DNA of 64,000 bases from NCBI GenBank assembly GCA_002441265.1, contig DJVQ01000059.1, positions 17,055 to 81,054 on the forward strand, read 5' to 3'. Position numbers and translations under genes: made by a program. The notes beneath the pieces are model-generated. The model had not been told where the DNA came from. It was given only the letters and a program-made list of their open reading frames with translations, and did not search any database. Positions 52,972 through 63,512 of the stretch are shown piece by piece; position 1 is the first letter of the stretch, and each line of letters begins with the position of its first letter. The stretch comes from Syntrophaceae bacterium UBA6252. GTDB taxonomy: Bacteria; Desulfobacterota; Syntrophia; Syntrophales; UBA6807.

Positions 52972-53850
52972 CTACGCCCGGATCAGGCCGTAATCCAGGA
53001 GCACCTTCTTCAACCTCGCGTCGTTGGCGTCGGACATCCTGCACAGGGGGAGCCGTACCTCGTACTGGATTTTTCCCATCATGGCCAGGGCCGCCTTGGA
53101 CGGAATGGGGTTCGTCTCGAAAAAGAGGGATTCCATGAGAGGCCACATCTTGAAATGATATTCGGCGGCCTTTTTCAGATTGCCCGCCTCGAAGGCGTCG
53201 ATGAGCCCCGCCATGTCGGCCGGTGCCACGTTGGACACGACCGAAATGACGCCCTTCCCGCCGACCGCGAGAAGGGGAAGGACGGTGAAATCGTCGCCGG
53301 AAAGAACGGAGAATTCCTTGTCCACGAGGCTCAGGATCTTGCTGACCTGGCGGAGATCCCCCGTCGCCTCCTTGACGGCCACGATGTTGCTGATCTTGGA
53401 GAGACGGGCCACCGTTTCCGGGAGGATGTTCGTCCCCGTTCTCGACGGGACGTTGTAGGGGATGATGGGGATGGGAACCGCTTCCGCGACGGTTTTGTAG
53501 TGCTGGTATACGCCTTCCTGGGTGGGGCGGTTGTAATAAGGGGTGACCAGCAGGGCTCCGTCGGCGCCGACCTCATGGGCGTGCTTCGTCAGCCGGAGGG
53601 CCTCCCTGGTGCTGTTGGAACCAGTTCCCGCGATGACGGGGACCCGCTTCTTCACCTGATCCACCACGATTTCCACGACCCGGTCGTGTTCTTCGTGCGA
53701 AAGGGTTGCCGATTCTCCCGTAGTGCCGCAGGGGACGATGCCGTCGGTTCCATTTTCGATCTGGAACTCGACCAGTCCCCTCAGGGCCTCCTCATCCACC
53801 TCTCCATTCCTGAAGGGTGTAACGATTGCAACGATTGCTCCTTTGAACAT
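52972..53850 (-). CDS. dapA: 4-hydroxy-tetrahydrodipicolinate synthase
   Basis: A 292-residue TIM-barrel lyase joining pyruvate and aspartate semialdehyde. Recognisable are GTTGESATLSHEEH, the Tyr of TPYYNRP and the Schiff-base Lys in IVAVKEATGD. The start is the ATG at 53850 (GGAGGAG upstream); the frame runs open far upstream through the intergenic region. It follows lysA. Confidence 0.98.
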   Translation of the reverse strand: MFKGAIVAIVTPFRNGEVDEEALRGLVEFQIENGTDGIVPCGTTGESATLSHEEHDRVVEIVVDQVKKRVPVIAGTGSNSTREALRLTKHAHEVGADGALLVTPYYNRPTQEGVYQHYKTVAEAVPIPIIPYNVPSRTGTNILPETVARLSKISNIVAVKEATGDLRQVSKILSLVDKEFSVLSGDDFTVLPLLAVGGKGVISVVSNVAPADMAGLIDAFEAGNLKKAAEYHFKMWPLMESLFFETNPIPSKAALAMMGKIQYEVRLPLCRMSDANDARLKKVLLDYGLIRA

Positions 53851-53888
53851 TGGCTCCTCCATTACCCTTTTCTTTTTCTGGGCCTGAC

Positions 53889-53910
53889 GTTCCGGAATCC
53901 TTTCCGGAAC
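53889..53910. promoter_or_regulatory. hairpin between lysA and dapA
   Basis: Perfect 9-bp arms GTTCCGGAA/TTCCGGAAC with a 4-base loop, 39 bp upstream of dapA. It lacks a U-tract, so a leader or attenuator role is possible but unproven. Confidence 0.4.
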
Positions 53911-53998
53911 GGTTGCAACAGTTTCCCGCGACGCCTTTCCGCCGCCGGGTTCCCCCGTCCCCCCTGCGGTACCGCCGGGGGGCCCGTGGAGGGTCCCG

Positions 53999-55264
53999 TC
54001 ATCGGCCCGCGGGGAGAAAAGCGGGGATGTGTTCCCCCCGGACGAGGTCGTCGTAAGCCTCGCGCTCGCGAATGACGAAATACTCCCTGTCCCGGACGAG
54101 CACCTCCGCCGCCCGGGGTCTCGAATTGTAGTTCGAGGCCATGGTGAATCCATAGGCCCCGGCGCTCATGACGGCAAGAAGGTCCCCCCGGCCCGCCGCG
54201 GGAAGCATCCGCTTTTTCGCCAGGAAGTCCCCCGATTCGCAGATGGGCCCGACGATGTCCGCCTGGACCTTTTCGCCCGGTTTCTGAAGGACGGGCTGGA
54301 TGAAGTGATAGGATCCGTAAAGGCTCGGCCGGATGAGATCGTTCATGCCCGCGTCGATGACGACGAAATTCTTGTCCTCGTTGCTCTTGGTGTACAGGAC
54401 CCGGGTGACCAGGATGCCGGCGTTTCCCACGATGACCCGCCCCGGCTCGAGGATGAAGGTGACCCCCAGGTCTCCCGCCCGCTTGATGATGGCCCCGGCG
54501 TAATCCGCAGGATGGGGAGGCGTCTCCAGATTGTAGGTGATGCCCAGTCCCCCGCCCAGGTCGAGGTAGCGGACGGCGATCCCCTCGTTCCGGAGAAGCC
54601 CGATCAGCTTTTTCAGGCGGTCGAGGGCGTCGAGGAAAGGCGTGATGTCGGTGATCTGCGATCCGATGTGGCAGTCCACGCCGATGGGATCGACGTTCCG
54701 GAGCTTCGCCGCCTTCCGGTAGGTTTCCAGGGATTGCTCGATCTGGATGCCGAACTTGTTTTCCTTGAGCCCGGTGGAAATGTGGGGGTGGGTCATGGGG
54801 TCCACGTCCGGGTTTACCCGGATGGCCACGGGGGCCTTCAGTCCCATCTTCCCGGCGATTTTGTCGATGACCTCCAGTTCCTGGAAGGACTCGATGTTGA
54901 AGAGCAGGATTCCCGACTCGAGGGCGAAGGAGATTTCGTCCTCCCGTTTCCCGACGCCGGAGTACACGATTTTACGGGGATCCGCGCCCGCCTTCAGCGC
55001 CCGGAAGAGTTCCCCTCCGGAGACGATGTCGATGCCGCTCCCCTGGCCGGTCAGGGTGCGCAGGATGGCCACGTTGGAGTTCGCCTTGGCGGAAAAGCAG
55101 ACGATATGGGGGACGTCCCGGAAGGCCTCGTCGAAGACCTGATAATGCCGGCACAGCGTTCTGTGGCTGTAAAGATAAAAAGGCGTTCCCACGTCCTCGG
55201 CGATGCTCCGTATCGGCACCTCTTCGCACCACAGCTCGTTGTCATGAAGCTGGAAATCGTTCAT
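53999..55264 (-). CDS. lysA: diaminopimelate decarboxylase
   Basis: A 421-residue PLP enzyme of the alanine-racemase/ornithine-decarboxylase fold. The PLP lysine is in CFSAKANSN. The family motifs DCHIGSQITD, LDLGGGLGITY (PLP phosphate site), EPGRVIVGNAG and the Cys in PICESGDFLAK are present. It catalyses the last step of lysine synthesis. It comes before dapA and dapB in transcription, an order seen in many Desulfobacterota. GGGA precedes the ATG. Confidence 0.97.
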   Translation of the reverse strand: MNDFQLHDNELWCEEVPIRSIAEDVGTPFYLYSHRTLCRHYQVFDEAFRDVPHIVCFSAKANSNVAILRTLTGQGSGIDIVSGGELFRALKAGADPRKIVYSGVGKREDEISFALESGILLFNIESFQELEVIDKIAGKMGLKAPVAIRVNPDVDPMTHPHISTGLKENKFGIQIEQSLETYRKAAKLRNVDPIGVDCHIGSQITDITPFLDALDRLKKLIGLLRNEGIAVRYLDLGGGLGITYNLETPPHPADYAGAIIKRAGDLGVTFILEPGRVIVGNAGILVTRVLYTKSNEDKNFVVIDAGMNDLIRPSLYGSYHFIQPVLQKPGEKVQADIVGPICESGDFLAKKRMLPAAGRGDLLAVMSAGAYGFTMASNYNSRPRAAEVLVRDREYFVIREREAYDDLVRGEHIPAFLPAGR

Positions 55265-55329
55265 GCCTTTTTCCCTTTCCCTCCTTTATACGATTCTTTC
55301 GCTGTTTTTCAATACCGCCCGGGACGGTT

Positions 55330-55818
55330 TCAGGGATTTTTTTTGCCGCCGAAGAGAATTTCCGCTTCGTTCGAAGGCGACCCGCAGACCCCCCTGTCGT
55401 CGCAAAGAACGAGCCGGTAGCCGTACAATGTCCGCTCCTCCACGTCACGGTCCTCGATGACGGCGGAGCCCCGTTCCGGCAGATCCCCCCTGTAGAGCAC
55501 CCGGAAGGGAACGTAGCGCCGGGGGCAGCCGGGACATCCCTCCCCGGGGGGAAGCGCGCTCCGGTACACCCGGCAGGTTCCCCGTCCCGTGACGCCCTCG
55601 GGAACGGTCCAGCTCAAGACCACCGCCCCGTCGGCGCCGGAGACCTTGAGGTCCGTCACCGCCGGAGGCTTTTCTCCGGAGGGACAGAAGGGATCGGCCT
55701 TTTTTCCGCACCCCGCCGCCATGAGGCAGGCCGCGAGGAGAACGAAAACGAGGCTAATCCTTCTTCCCGGAAGGCGGTGCCGTGTCGATTTCCTCGATTC
55801 TTGCTGCGACCGTGTCAT
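55330..55818 (-). CDS. putative lipoprotein with fibronectin-III-like domain
   Basis: About 162 residues with a lipobox (LLAACLMAAGC) at about residue 37 and a Fn3-like remainder (PPAVTDLKVSGADGAVVLSWTVP). The lipidated start GCGKKADP resembles small lipoproteins encoded next to lysA or argH in proteobacteria (LptM-like), where this one also sits. The 5' end overlaps argH by 65 bp and the true start is unsure: I take the ATG at 55818, while an ATG at 55830 is also in frame. Confidence 0.7.
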   Translation of the reverse strand: MTRSQQESRKSTRHRLPGRRISLVFVLLAACLMAAGCGKKADPFCPSGEKPPAVTDLKVSGADGAVVLSWTVPEGVTGRGTCRVYRSALPPGEGCPGCPRRYVPFRVLYRGDLPERGSAVIEDRDVEERTLYGYRLVLCDDRGVCGSPSNEAEILFGGKKNP

Positions 55819-57157
55819 GAGCCGTACCACCGGCGAGTTTCCTTGCGTTCACGGAATATTCCGGTGTCAGAAGGGTGAACACCCCTTCGTCGAATCCGTT
55901 GTAAAAAGTCCTGAACTCGTCGAGAGACAGGGACTTGAGATCTTTTTTCCCCTTGTCCAGCGCGTACCGGACGATCCGTCCCACGATCCGGTGGGCCTCC
56001 CGGAAGGGGATCCCCCGGGTGACGAGGTGTTCCGCCAGGTCCGTCGCCGTGGAAAACCCCCCGGCGACCCGTTCGTACATCCGGTCCCTGCAAAAGGCGA
56101 TGCCGCCCAGCATCCCCGTGAACACCCGGACCGCCTTCGTCACCGTTTCGGCGGTGTCGAACAGGGGCTCCTTGTCCTCCTGGAGGTCCCGGTTGTAGGT
56201 CATGGGGAGCCCTTTCATGACCGTGAGGAGGGCGACGAGGTTCCCATAGACCCTCCCCGTCTTTCCCCGGACGAGTTCGGCCGCGTCGGGGTTTTTCTTC
56301 TGCGGCATGATGCTGCTTCCCGTCGTGTAGGCGTCGGAGAGGGAGACGAATCCGAACTCCTCGCTGGACCAAAGGACGAGATCCTCGCAGAAACGGCTCA
56401 TGTGCATCATCAGGAGCGCGCCGTCGAAGAGGAACTCGGCGATGAAGTCCCGGTCCGACACGGCGTCCATGCTGTTTTTCGAGACTTCCGGAAACCCGAG
56501 CAGTTCCGCCACGTACTTCCGGTCGAGGGGCAGCCCGGTTCCCGCCAGGGCTCCCGATCCGAGGGGAAGGACGTTCACCCGCCGGAGGCATTCCGCAAGC
56601 CGTTCCCCGTCCCGGGAGAACATCTCCCGGAAGGCGAGAAGATAGTGGGAAAGAAGAACGGGCTGGGCCTGCTGGAGGTGGGTGTACCCGGGCAGGATCG
56701 TCCCCATCTCCTTCCGGGCCAGCGCGACGAGGGTCTTCTCCAGCTTCCCGATATCGGCGAGAAGGGTTTTCAGGGTGTCCCGCAGGTAGAGCCGGACGTC
56801 GAGGGCCACCTGGTCGTTCCGGCTCCGCCCCGTGTGCAGTTTTCCCCCGGCCTCGCCGATCCGCTCGATGAGGGCCTTTTCCACGGCCATGTGGACGTCT
56901 TCCAGGTCCGCCGTCAACGGAAGCTTCCCCTCGTCCATCTCCCTTCCGACGGCGGCGAGCCCCTCCAGGATGGCCTTTTCCTCGGCCGCGGTGAGGATCC
57001 CCTGCCGCGCCAGCATCCGGCAGTGGGCGACGCTTCCCTCGATGTCGTACCGGAGGAGCTTCCGGTCGAAGTCGATGGAGGCCGTGAAGTCCTCGACGAG
57101 CCGGTCCGTCGGTTCGGTGAACCGGCCCGCCCAGGGTTTTTCGTCCTTTTTCGTCAT
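55754..57157 (-). CDS. argH: argininosuccinate lyase
   Basis: A 467-residue lyase of the fumarase/aspartase superfamily. The signature GSSIMPQKKNPD and the catalytic-serine loop are present, with the N-terminal WAGRFTEPTDRLVEDFTASI and HTGRSRNDQVA. It releases arginine and fumarate. It follows argG by 26 bp. Confidence 0.98.
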   Translation of the reverse strand: MTKKDEKPWAGRFTEPTDRLVEDFTASIDFDRKLLRYDIEGSVAHCRMLARQGILTAAEEKAILEGLAAVGREMDEGKLPLTADLEDVHMAVEKALIERIGEAGGKLHTGRSRNDQVALDVRLYLRDTLKTLLADIGKLEKTLVALARKEMGTILPGYTHLQQAQPVLLSHYLLAFREMFSRDGERLAECLRRVNVLPLGSGALAGTGLPLDRKYVAELLGFPEVSKNSMDAVSDRDFIAEFLFDGALLMMHMSRFCEDLVLWSSEEFGFVSLSDAYTTGSSIMPQKKNPDAAELVRGKTGRVYGNLVALLTVMKGLPMTYNRDLQEDKEPLFDTAETVTKAVRVFTGMLGGIAFCRDRMYERVAGGFSTATDLAEHLVTRGIPFREAHRIVGRIVRYALDKGKKDLKSLSLDEFRTFYNGFDEGVFTLLTPEYSVNARKLAGGTAHDTVAARIEEIDTAPPSGKKD

Positions 57158-57183
57158 GGTCCGGCCTTCCGGATTTTATTCCG

Positions 57184-58389
57184 TCACTTGTTGAGAAGGG
57201 CCCGGATCCGCATCCTCAGCGCATTGAGGCGGATGAAGCCGGTGGCGTCCTTCTGGTCGTAGACGGCGTCCTTGTCGAAGGTGGCGAACTCCTCGCTGTA
57301 CAGGGAGTGGGGCGACTTTCTGCCCGCCACGATGCAGTTGCCCTTGTAGAGCTTCATCCGGGCGGTGCCGGTCACGTCCTTCTGGGATTCGTCGACGAAT
57401 TTCTGGAGGACTTCCATCTCCGGGGCATACCAGAAGCCGTTGTACATGAGCTGGGCGATCTTCGGGGTGAGCCCGTCCCGAAGGAGCATGACCTCCCGGT
57501 CCACGGTGAGCGATTCCACCGCCCGGTGGGCCGCCCAGAGCACCGTTCCGCCGGGGGTTTCATAGACGCCCCGGGATTTCATGCCCACGAAACGGTTTTC
57601 CACCATGTCCACCCGGCCGATGCCGTTGGCGCCGGCGACGATGTTCAGGTGGTCCAGGAGCTTTGCCGGGGACATCCGCGTGCCGTCCACCGCCACGGGG
57701 TTTCCTTCCTCGAAGTCGATCTCCACGTAGGTCGGCTTGTCGGGAGCGTTCTCCGGGGATTTGGTGAGGACGAAGATGTTTTCCGGGGCTTCCGCCCAGG
57801 GGTCCTCGAGGATGCCGCCCTCGTGGGAGATGTGGAGCAGGTTCCGGTCCTCGCTGTAGGGCTTCTTTTTGGAAATCGTGATGGGGATACGGTACTTCTC
57901 CGCATAGTCGATCATGGCGTCCCGCGACGTGAGGGTCCACCGGTCGTCCTTCCAGGGGGAGATGATCCGGATGTTCGGTTCCAGGGCCATGAAGGTCATC
58001 TCGAACCGGACCTGGTCGTTGCCCTTTCCCGTGGCGCCGTGGCAGACGGCGTCGGCGTTCTCCATCCGCGCGATCTCCACCTGCCGTTTCGCGATGAGGG
58101 GCCGGGCGAGGGAGGTTCCCAGAAGGTAGGTTCCCTCGTAGATGGCGTTCGCCCGGAGTGCGGGGAATACGAAGTCCCGGACGAATTCCTCCGTCAGGTC
58201 CTCGATGTAGCACTTGCTCGCACCCGTGTTCAGGGCTTTTTCGCGGAGACCCGTCAGCTCTTCCTTCTGCCCGACGTCGGCGGCGAAGCAGACCACTTCG
58301 CAGTTGAAGGTTTCGATGAGCCAGCGGACGATGACGGACGTATCCAGCCCCCCCGAGTAGGCGAGGACGACTTTTTTCACATCACTCAT
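57184..58389 (-). CDS. argG: argininosuccinate synthase
   Basis: A 401-residue ligase with an ATP pyrophosphatase loop [15 protein letters not shown] at the N-terminus and [13 protein letters not shown] in the citrulline-binding region. It joins citrulline and aspartate. AGGAGG precedes the ATG at 58389, which lies inside the last codons of argF (8-bp overlap). Confidence 0.98.
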   Translation of the reverse strand: MSDVKKVVLAYSGGLDTSVIVRWLIETFNCEVVCFAADVGQKEELTGLREKALNTGASKCYIEDLTEEFVRDFVFPALRANAIYEGTYLLGTSLARPLIAKRQVEIARMENADAVCHGATGKGNDQVRFEMTFMALEPNIRIISPWKDDRWTLTSRDAMIDYAEKYRIPITISKKKPYSEDRNLLHISHEGGILEDPWAEAPENIFVLTKSPENAPDKPTYVEIDFEEGNPVAVDGTRMSPAKLLDHLNIVAGANGIGRVDMVENRFVGMKSRGVYETPGGTVLWAAHRAVESLTVDREVMLLRDGLTPKIAQLMYNGFWYAPEMEVLQKFVDESQKDVTGTARMKLYKGNCIVAGRKSPHSLYSEEFATFDKDAVYDQKDATGFIRLNALRMRIRALLNK

Positions 58390-59308
58390 GAGGTTTTCCT
58401 CCTAACAATGTCTCCAGAATCGCCTTCTGGATATGCATGCGGTTTTCCGCCTGATCGAAAACGATGGAACGGGGGCCGTCGAGGACCTCGCCGGTGATTT
58501 CCTCTCCCCGATGGGCAGGGAGGCAGTGCATGACGAGGACCTCCTCCTTCGCCCGGGAGAGGAGGGCGTCGTTGATCTGGTATGCGCGGAAGACCGTTTT
58601 CCGGGCCTCCGCTTCCTCCTCCTGGCCCATGCTGGCCCACACGTCCGTGTACACCACGTCCGCCTCCCGCACCGCTTCCCCGGGGTCCCGGAAAAGCGCC
58701 ACCCCTTCCGGCGACTCCTTCATGCCCCGCTCCAGGATCGCCCGGTCGGGTTCGTACCCGCCGGGGCAGGCGAGGCTGAGACGGAAGGGAAGACGGGCCG
58801 CGGCGTTGATCCATGAGTTCGCCACGTTGTTTCCGTCCCCCACGTAGGCCACCTTGATCCCCCTCCAGGTCCCCCTTTTCTCGATGATGGTGAAGAGGTC
58901 CCCCAGAATCTGGCAGGGATGGAGAAGGTCGGTGAGCCCGTTGATGACGGGGATCCCCGCATAACGGGCGAATTCTTCCACGAGCTCCTGGCCGAAGGTG
59001 CGGATAACGACGCCGTCGAGAAACCGGGACATGACCCGGGCGGTGTCGGCAACGGTTTCCCCCCGGCCGAGCTGGATGTCCTTCCGGGAGAGAAAGGTGG
59101 CCGTTCCCCCGAGCTGGAACATCCCCGCCTCGAAGGAAAGCCGCGTCCTCGTGGAGGACTTGTCGAAAATGAGGCCGAGCATCTTCCCCGCCAGGGGACG
59201 GTGGGAGACGCCCCTGCGGTGGAGGTCCTTCAGCGTTCCCGCCAGGCGGAAGAGATCCTCGAATTCGGAGGGATCGAGATCGAAAAGGTTGAGCAGGTCC
59301 TTTTTCAT
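58382..59308 (-). CDS. argF: ornithine carbamoyltransferase
   Basis: A 308-residue transcarbamylase. The carbamoyl-phosphate motif is [10 protein letters not shown] and the ornithine-binding motif [23 protein letters not shown] lies between. It makes citrulline. It overlaps argD by 4 bp upstream and argG by 8 bp downstream. Confidence 0.98.
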   Translation of the reverse strand: MKKDLLNLFDLDPSEFEDLFRLAGTLKDLHRRGVSHRPLAGKMLGLIFDKSSTRTRLSFEAGMFQLGGTATFLSRKDIQLGRGETVADTARVMSRFLDGVVIRTFGQELVEEFARYAGIPVINGLTDLLHPCQILGDLFTIIEKRGTWRGIKVAYVGDGNNVANSWINAAARLPFRLSLACPGGYEPDRAILERGMKESPEGVALFRDPGEAVREADVVYTDVWASMGQEEEAEARKTVFRAYQINDALLSRAKEEVLVMHCLPAHRGEEITGEVLDGPRSIVFDQAENRMHIQKAILETLLGGKPHE

Positions 59309-60495
59309 GATTCCCCCATGACCCCGTCGAGGATCCGGACGGCCTCGTCCACGTCATCCTCCGTGACGACGAAGGGCGGAACGAACCGAAGCACGTTTCC
59401 GGCGGTGCAGTTGATGAGGAGCCCCTTCTTCATGGCCCGGACGACGATGTCGTCCCCGGGAACGGAAAGCTCCATCCCCGTCATGAGGCCCAGCCCCCGG
59501 ACCTCCCGGACGATGCCGTGCCGTTTCTTCAGCGATTCGAGACCGGACCGGAAGCGGGTTCCCATGGCCCGGCAGTGGGGAAGGGTGTCCCCGTCGAGCA
59601 GGATTTCCATGACGGCGATCCCCGCCGCCATGCCCAGGGGATTCCCCCCGAAGGTGGATGCGTGGTTCCCCGGAACGAACACGGACGCCACGTCCTCCCG
59701 GGCCAGGAGGGCTCCCAGGGGATAGCCGTTCCCGAGGGCCTTGGCGAGCGTCATGACGTCCGGCGTCACGCCCCATGCCTCATGGGCGAAGAGATGCCCC
59801 GTCCGGCCCATTCCCGTCTGGACCTCGTCGAAGATGAGGAGAAGTCCGCGGTCGTCGCAGAGTTTCCGCAATCCCTTCAGGTATTCCGGCGAGGGGATGC
59901 GGATGCCTCCCTCGCCCTGAACGGGTTCCACCAGGATCCCGCAGGTCCTGTCGGACACGGCGGCCGCTGCGGCCTCCAGGTCGTTGTAGGGAACGTGGAG
60001 GAATCCTTCCGGGAGGGGCTCGAAGCCGGCCTGGTATTTCTTCTGGCCCGTGGCGGTGACGGCAGCCAGGGTCCTGCCGTGGAAGGAATTGTCCATGGCG
60101 ATGATTTCGTGCCGGTCCCCGCCCATCCGCTCGTGGCCGTATTTCCGGGCGAGCTTGATGGCCCCCTCGATCGCCTCGGCGCCGCTGTTGCAGAAGAAGA
60201 CCCGGTCGGCGAAGGAGTTCTCCACGAGGAGCTTCGCCAGGCGGATCTGCGGTTCGATGTGGTACAGATTCGAGACGTGGGTGAGCGTCTCCGCCTGCGC
60301 CTGGATGGCCCGGACCACCCGGGGGTGGCTGTGGCCGAGGCTGCAGACGGCGATCCCCGCGAGAAAGTCGAGATATTCCTTGCCGTCCGAATCCCAGACA
60401 CGGGCGCCTTTCCCCCGGACGAGCACGATGGGGAATCTCCTGTACGTTCCGAAAAGGTACCGGTTTCCCGCCTCGATCAATTCTTCCGTCGTCAT
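59305..60495 (-). CDS. argD: acetylornithine aminotransferase
   Basis: A 396-residue class III PLP aminotransferase. FFCNSGAEAIEGAIKLARKYG, the PLP Asp in LIFDEVQTGMGRTG and the Schiff-base Lys in TLAKALGNGYPLGA are present. It makes N-acetylornithine from the semialdehyde and glutamate. It follows argB by 13 bp. Confidence 0.97.
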   Translation of the reverse strand: MTTEELIEAGNRYLFGTYRRFPIVLVRGKGARVWDSDGKEYLDFLAGIAVCSLGHSHPRVVRAIQAQAETLTHVSNLYHIEPQIRLAKLLVENSFADRVFFCNSGAEAIEGAIKLARKYGHERMGGDRHEIIAMDNSFHGRTLAAVTATGQKKYQAGFEPLPEGFLHVPYNDLEAAAAAVSDRTCGILVEPVQGEGGIRIPSPEYLKGLRKLCDDRGLLLIFDEVQTGMGRTGHLFAHEAWGVTPDVMTLAKALGNGYPLGALLAREDVASVFVPGNHASTFGGNPLGMAAGIAVMEILLDGDTLPHCRAMGTRFRSGLESLKKRHGIVREVRGLGLMTGMELSVPGDDIVVRAMKKGLLINCTAGNVLRFVPPFVVTEDDVDEAVRILDGVMGES

Positions 60496-60508
60496 TTGCC
60501 TTTGCCTC

Positions 60509-61405
60509 TTATTCCTTCGAGATGATTTCCGTTCCGACCCCCCTGTCGGTGAAGACTTCCAGAAGGATTGCGTGCCTTTTCCTCCCGTCGATGATGTGGG
60601 CCTTCCCGACGCCGCTTCTCAGCGCCTTGAGGCAGCATTTCACTTTCGGATACATGCCCCCCTCGATGACCCCCTCGGCGATGAGGCGGTAGGCCTCGGT
60701 GTCGTCCATCGTGTTGATGAGGTTCTTCCCCTCGTCGAAGACGCCCGGCACGTCGGTGAGGAGGACGAGCTTTTCCGCTCTGAGGGCCGACGCGACGGCG
60801 CCCGCCACCAGGTCGGCGTTGATGTTGAACGTTTCCCCCTGCTCCCCGAGGCCCGTGGGGGCGATGACGGGGATGAAGCCGTCACGGCTCAGGGCCTGGA
60901 TGAGATCGGCCTGGATGGCCTTCACTTTTCCCACCAGCCCGAGATCGATGATCTCCGGGGGGGTGTCCTTCGCCCGCTCCTCGCTCAGGAGGTATTTTTC
61001 CGCCAGGACGATGCTCCCGTCCTTGCCGCTCAGGCCGACGGCCCTCCCGCCGTGGTGGTTGATGAACCCGACGATCTCCTTGTTGACTTTCCCGGCGAGG
61101 ACCATCTCGACGATGTCCATGGTTTCCTGGTCGGTGACCCGCATCCCCTGGACGAACCGGGATTCCTTCCCGAGCTTCTTCAGATACGATCCGATCTGCG
61201 GGCCGCCGCCGTGGACGATGACGGGATTCATCCCGATGTACTTCATCATGACCACGTCGAGGGCGAAATTCCGTTTCAGCTCCTCGTCGACCATGGCGTG
61301 CCCGCCGTATTTGATGACGATGGTCCGGTTGGAGAAACGGCGGATGTAGGGCAGGGCCTCGAGAAGAATGTCGGCCCGGTCGACGATTTTCTGGATGTCT
61401 TCCAT
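60509..61405 (-). CDS. argB: acetylglutamate kinase
   Basis: A 298-residue amino-acid kinase. It has the phosphate-loop [22 protein letters not shown], and [14 protein letters not shown] followed by LLTDVPGV. It phosphorylates N-acetylglutamate, the regulated step in many bacteria. The long N-terminal helix of about 20 residues ([20 protein letters not shown]) is the type associated with arginine-sensitive hexameric enzymes. argC and argJ are not in the window. Confidence 0.97.
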   Translation of the reverse strand: MEDIQKIVDRADILLEALPYIRRFSNRTIVIKYGGHAMVDEELKRNFALDVVMMKYIGMNPVIVHGGGPQIGSYLKKLGKESRFVQGMRVTDQETMDIVEMVLAGKVNKEIVGFINHHGGRAVGLSGKDGSIVLAEKYLLSEERAKDTPPEIIDLGLVGKVKAIQADLIQALSRDGFIPVIAPTGLGEQGETFNINADLVAGAVASALRAEKLVLLTDVPGVFDEGKNLINTMDDTEAYRLIAEGVIEGGMYPKVKCCLKALRSGVGKAHIIDGRKRHAILLEVFTDRGVGTEIISKE

Positions 61406-61450
61406 GAACGCACCTCGCTGTCTGCGGGCCCCGCACGGGGCTCCGGGACC

Positions 61451-62833
61451 TTACAGGACGTACCGGCTCAGGTCCTCGTCCTCCATGATGAATTCCAGCT
61501 TTTCCCTGACATATTCGGCGTCGATGACGATCTCCTTTTCCTGGAGATCGGGTGCGTCGAAGGAAATGTCCTCCACCAGGGTTTCCATGATCGTGTAGAG
61601 CCTCCGGGCCCCGATGTTTTCCGTCCGCTCGTTCACCACTGCGGCCACGTCGGCGATCTGTTCGATGGCGTCCCGGGTGAATTCAAGAGCGATCCCCTCC
61701 GTGGAGAGCATCTCCCGGTACTGGCGGATCAGGGCGTTGTTCGGCTCCGTGAGAATCCGGACGAAGTCCTCTTTTCCCAGGGAGTCGAGTTCGACCCGGA
61801 TGGGGAACCGCCCCTGGAGTTCGGGGATGAGGTCGGAGGGCTTGGTGAAGCTGAACGCGCCCGCCGCGATGAAGAGGATGTGGTCCGTCCGCACCATGCC
61901 GTACTTGGTGTTCACCGTCGAGCCCTCGACGATGGGCAGCAGGTCCCGCTGGACCCCCTCCCGGGAAACGTCGGGGCCGCTCGTGGAATCGCTTCCGACG
62001 ATCTTGTCGATCTCGTCCAGGAAGATGATCCCCGACTGCTCGACCCGCTCGACGGCCGTACGGACGACCTTGTCCATGTCCACGAGCCGCTGGGCCTCTT
62101 CCTCGGCGAGGATCTGCACCGCTTCGGAAACCTTCATCTTCCGGCGTTTCTTCTTCTGGGGAAAGAGGTTCCCGAACATCTCCCGGATGTTCACCCCGAG
62201 GTCCTCCACTCCCGACGAGGAGAAGACCTCGATCATGGGTCCCGAGCGGCTTTCCGTGATCTCCACGTCGACGGTCCGTTCGTCCAGCTTCCCTTCCCGG
62301 TAAAGCCTCCGGAGCTTTTCCCGGGTGTGGTCCTGGACCAGTTCCGTCGGGGGGTAGGATTTGTCGGGGCCCTCGGGAAGGGCCTCGTGGAGCGGTTTGG
62401 GCTCGACGCGCCGGGGAGGGAGGAGGAGATCGAGAATCCGTTCCTCCGCCATCTCCATGGCCTTCGACCGGACCTGCTCCTGCTCCTCCGTCTTCACCAT
62501 GTTGACGGAAAGCTCCACCAGGTCGCGGAGCATGGATTCCACGTCCCGCCCCACGTATCCCACTTCGGTGAACTTGGAGGCCTCCACCTTCAGGAAGGGG
62601 GAGTTGTCCAGCTTGGCGAGGCGGCGGGCGATCTCCGTCTTTCCCACGCCCGTGGGGCCGATCATGATGATGTTCTTGGGGGCGATCTCTTCCCGGAGTT
62701 CCTCCGGGACGTTCTGACGCCTCCAGCGGTTTCTGAGGGCGATGGCGACGGCCCGCTTGGCCTCGTCCTGCCCGATGATGTACTGATCCAGCTCCGAAAC
62801 GATTTCCCTCGGAGTCAAATTTCCGGACGGCAT
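61451..62833 (-). CDS. hslU: ATP-dependent protease ATPase subunit HslU
   Basis: A 460-residue AAA+ unfoldase with Walker [16 protein letters not shown], Walker [11 protein letters not shown] and the C-terminal helix ending DEDLSRYVL, which docks into HslV. The intermediate (I) domain spans about residues 110-240. With HslV it forms the ClpYQ protease. GGAG lies before the ATG at 62833. Confidence 0.98.
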   Translation of the reverse strand: MPSGNLTPREIVSELDQYIIGQDEAKRAVAIALRNRWRRQNVPEELREEIAPKNIIMIGPTGVGKTEIARRLAKLDNSPFLKVEASKFTEVGYVGRDVESMLRDLVELSVNMVKTEEQEQVRSKAMEMAEERILDLLLPPRRVEPKPLHEALPEGPDKSYPPTELVQDHTREKLRRLYREGKLDERTVDVEITESRSGPMIEVFSSSGVEDLGVNIREMFGNLFPQKKKRRKMKVSEAVQILAEEEAQRLVDMDKVVRTAVERVEQSGIIFLDEIDKIVGSDSTSGPDVSREGVQRDLLPIVEGSTVNTKYGMVRTDHILFIAAGAFSFTKPSDLIPELQGRFPIRVELDSLGKEDFVRILTEPNNALIRQYREMLSTEGIALEFTRDAIEQIADVAAVVNERTENIGARRLYTIMETLVEDISFDAPDLQEKEIVIDAEYVREKLEFIMEDEDLSRYVL

Positions 62834-62917
62834 GGTCTTACTCCGCCTGATTTCATTTCCTTTCGAGGATTCGAAAAGATCAGAAAGTTTAGAAGACTAT
62901 CACTAATTGCGCCGTTG

Positions 62918-63511
62918 TCAAGGGGTCGGCCGTTTTTTCATCCGATTTTTTTTGATCGGGGGAAGGTCCTCCTCCTCGGTGTCGAGTTCCTCGATGGTGA
63001 TGTTCTTGTTCGTGTAGATGCACAGATCCGCCGCGATGTCCATGGATTCCCGGACGATCTCCGCCGCCGAGAGGTCGGTGTGGCGGATGAGGGCCCGCGC
63101 CGCCGAAAGGGCGTAGGGACCGCCGGAGCCGATGGCCATGACCTCGTCGTCCGATTCGACGACATCCCCGTTTCCCGAGACGATGAGGGCGTTTTCACGG
63201 CTCACGGCGATCATCAGGGCCTCCAGGTGCCTGAGGACCCGGTCGGTCCGCCAGTCCTTGGCGAGCTCCACCGCCGACCGCAGCAGGTTCCCGCTGTACA
63301 GCTCCAGCTTCTGGTCGAACCGTTCGAAGAGGGTGAAGGCGTCCGCCGTGGCGCCGGCGAACCCCACGATGACGCGGTTGTGATGGAGCCTCCGGACCTT
63401 TTTCGCCCCGTGCTTCAGCACCGTCATGTCCAGGGTCACCTGGCCGTCTCCGGCGACGGCGATCTTTCCCTTGTGGCGGACGGCCAGGATGGTGGTTCCA
63501 CGGATCTTCAT
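62918..63511 (-). CDS. hslV: ATP-dependent protease catalytic subunit HslV
   Basis: A 197-residue Thr protease. After processing of the MKIRG propeptide, the N-terminal Thr-Thr of [20 protein letters not shown] is the nucleophile. The core is typical to [21 protein letters not shown]; a ~25-residue Lys/Glu/Pro-rich tail is longer than in E. coli. It is 84 bp upstream of hslU. Confidence 0.98.
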   Translation of the reverse strand: MKIRGTTILAVRHKGKIAVAGDGQVTLDMTVLKHGAKKVRRLHHNRVIVGFAGATADAFTLFERFDQKLELYSGNLLRSAVELAKDWRTDRVLRHLEALMIAVSRENALIVSGNGDVVESDDEVMAIGSGGPYALSAARALIRHTDLSAAEIVRESMDIAADLCIYTNKNITIEELDTEEEDLPPIKKNRMKKRPTP

Positions 63512-63512
63512 G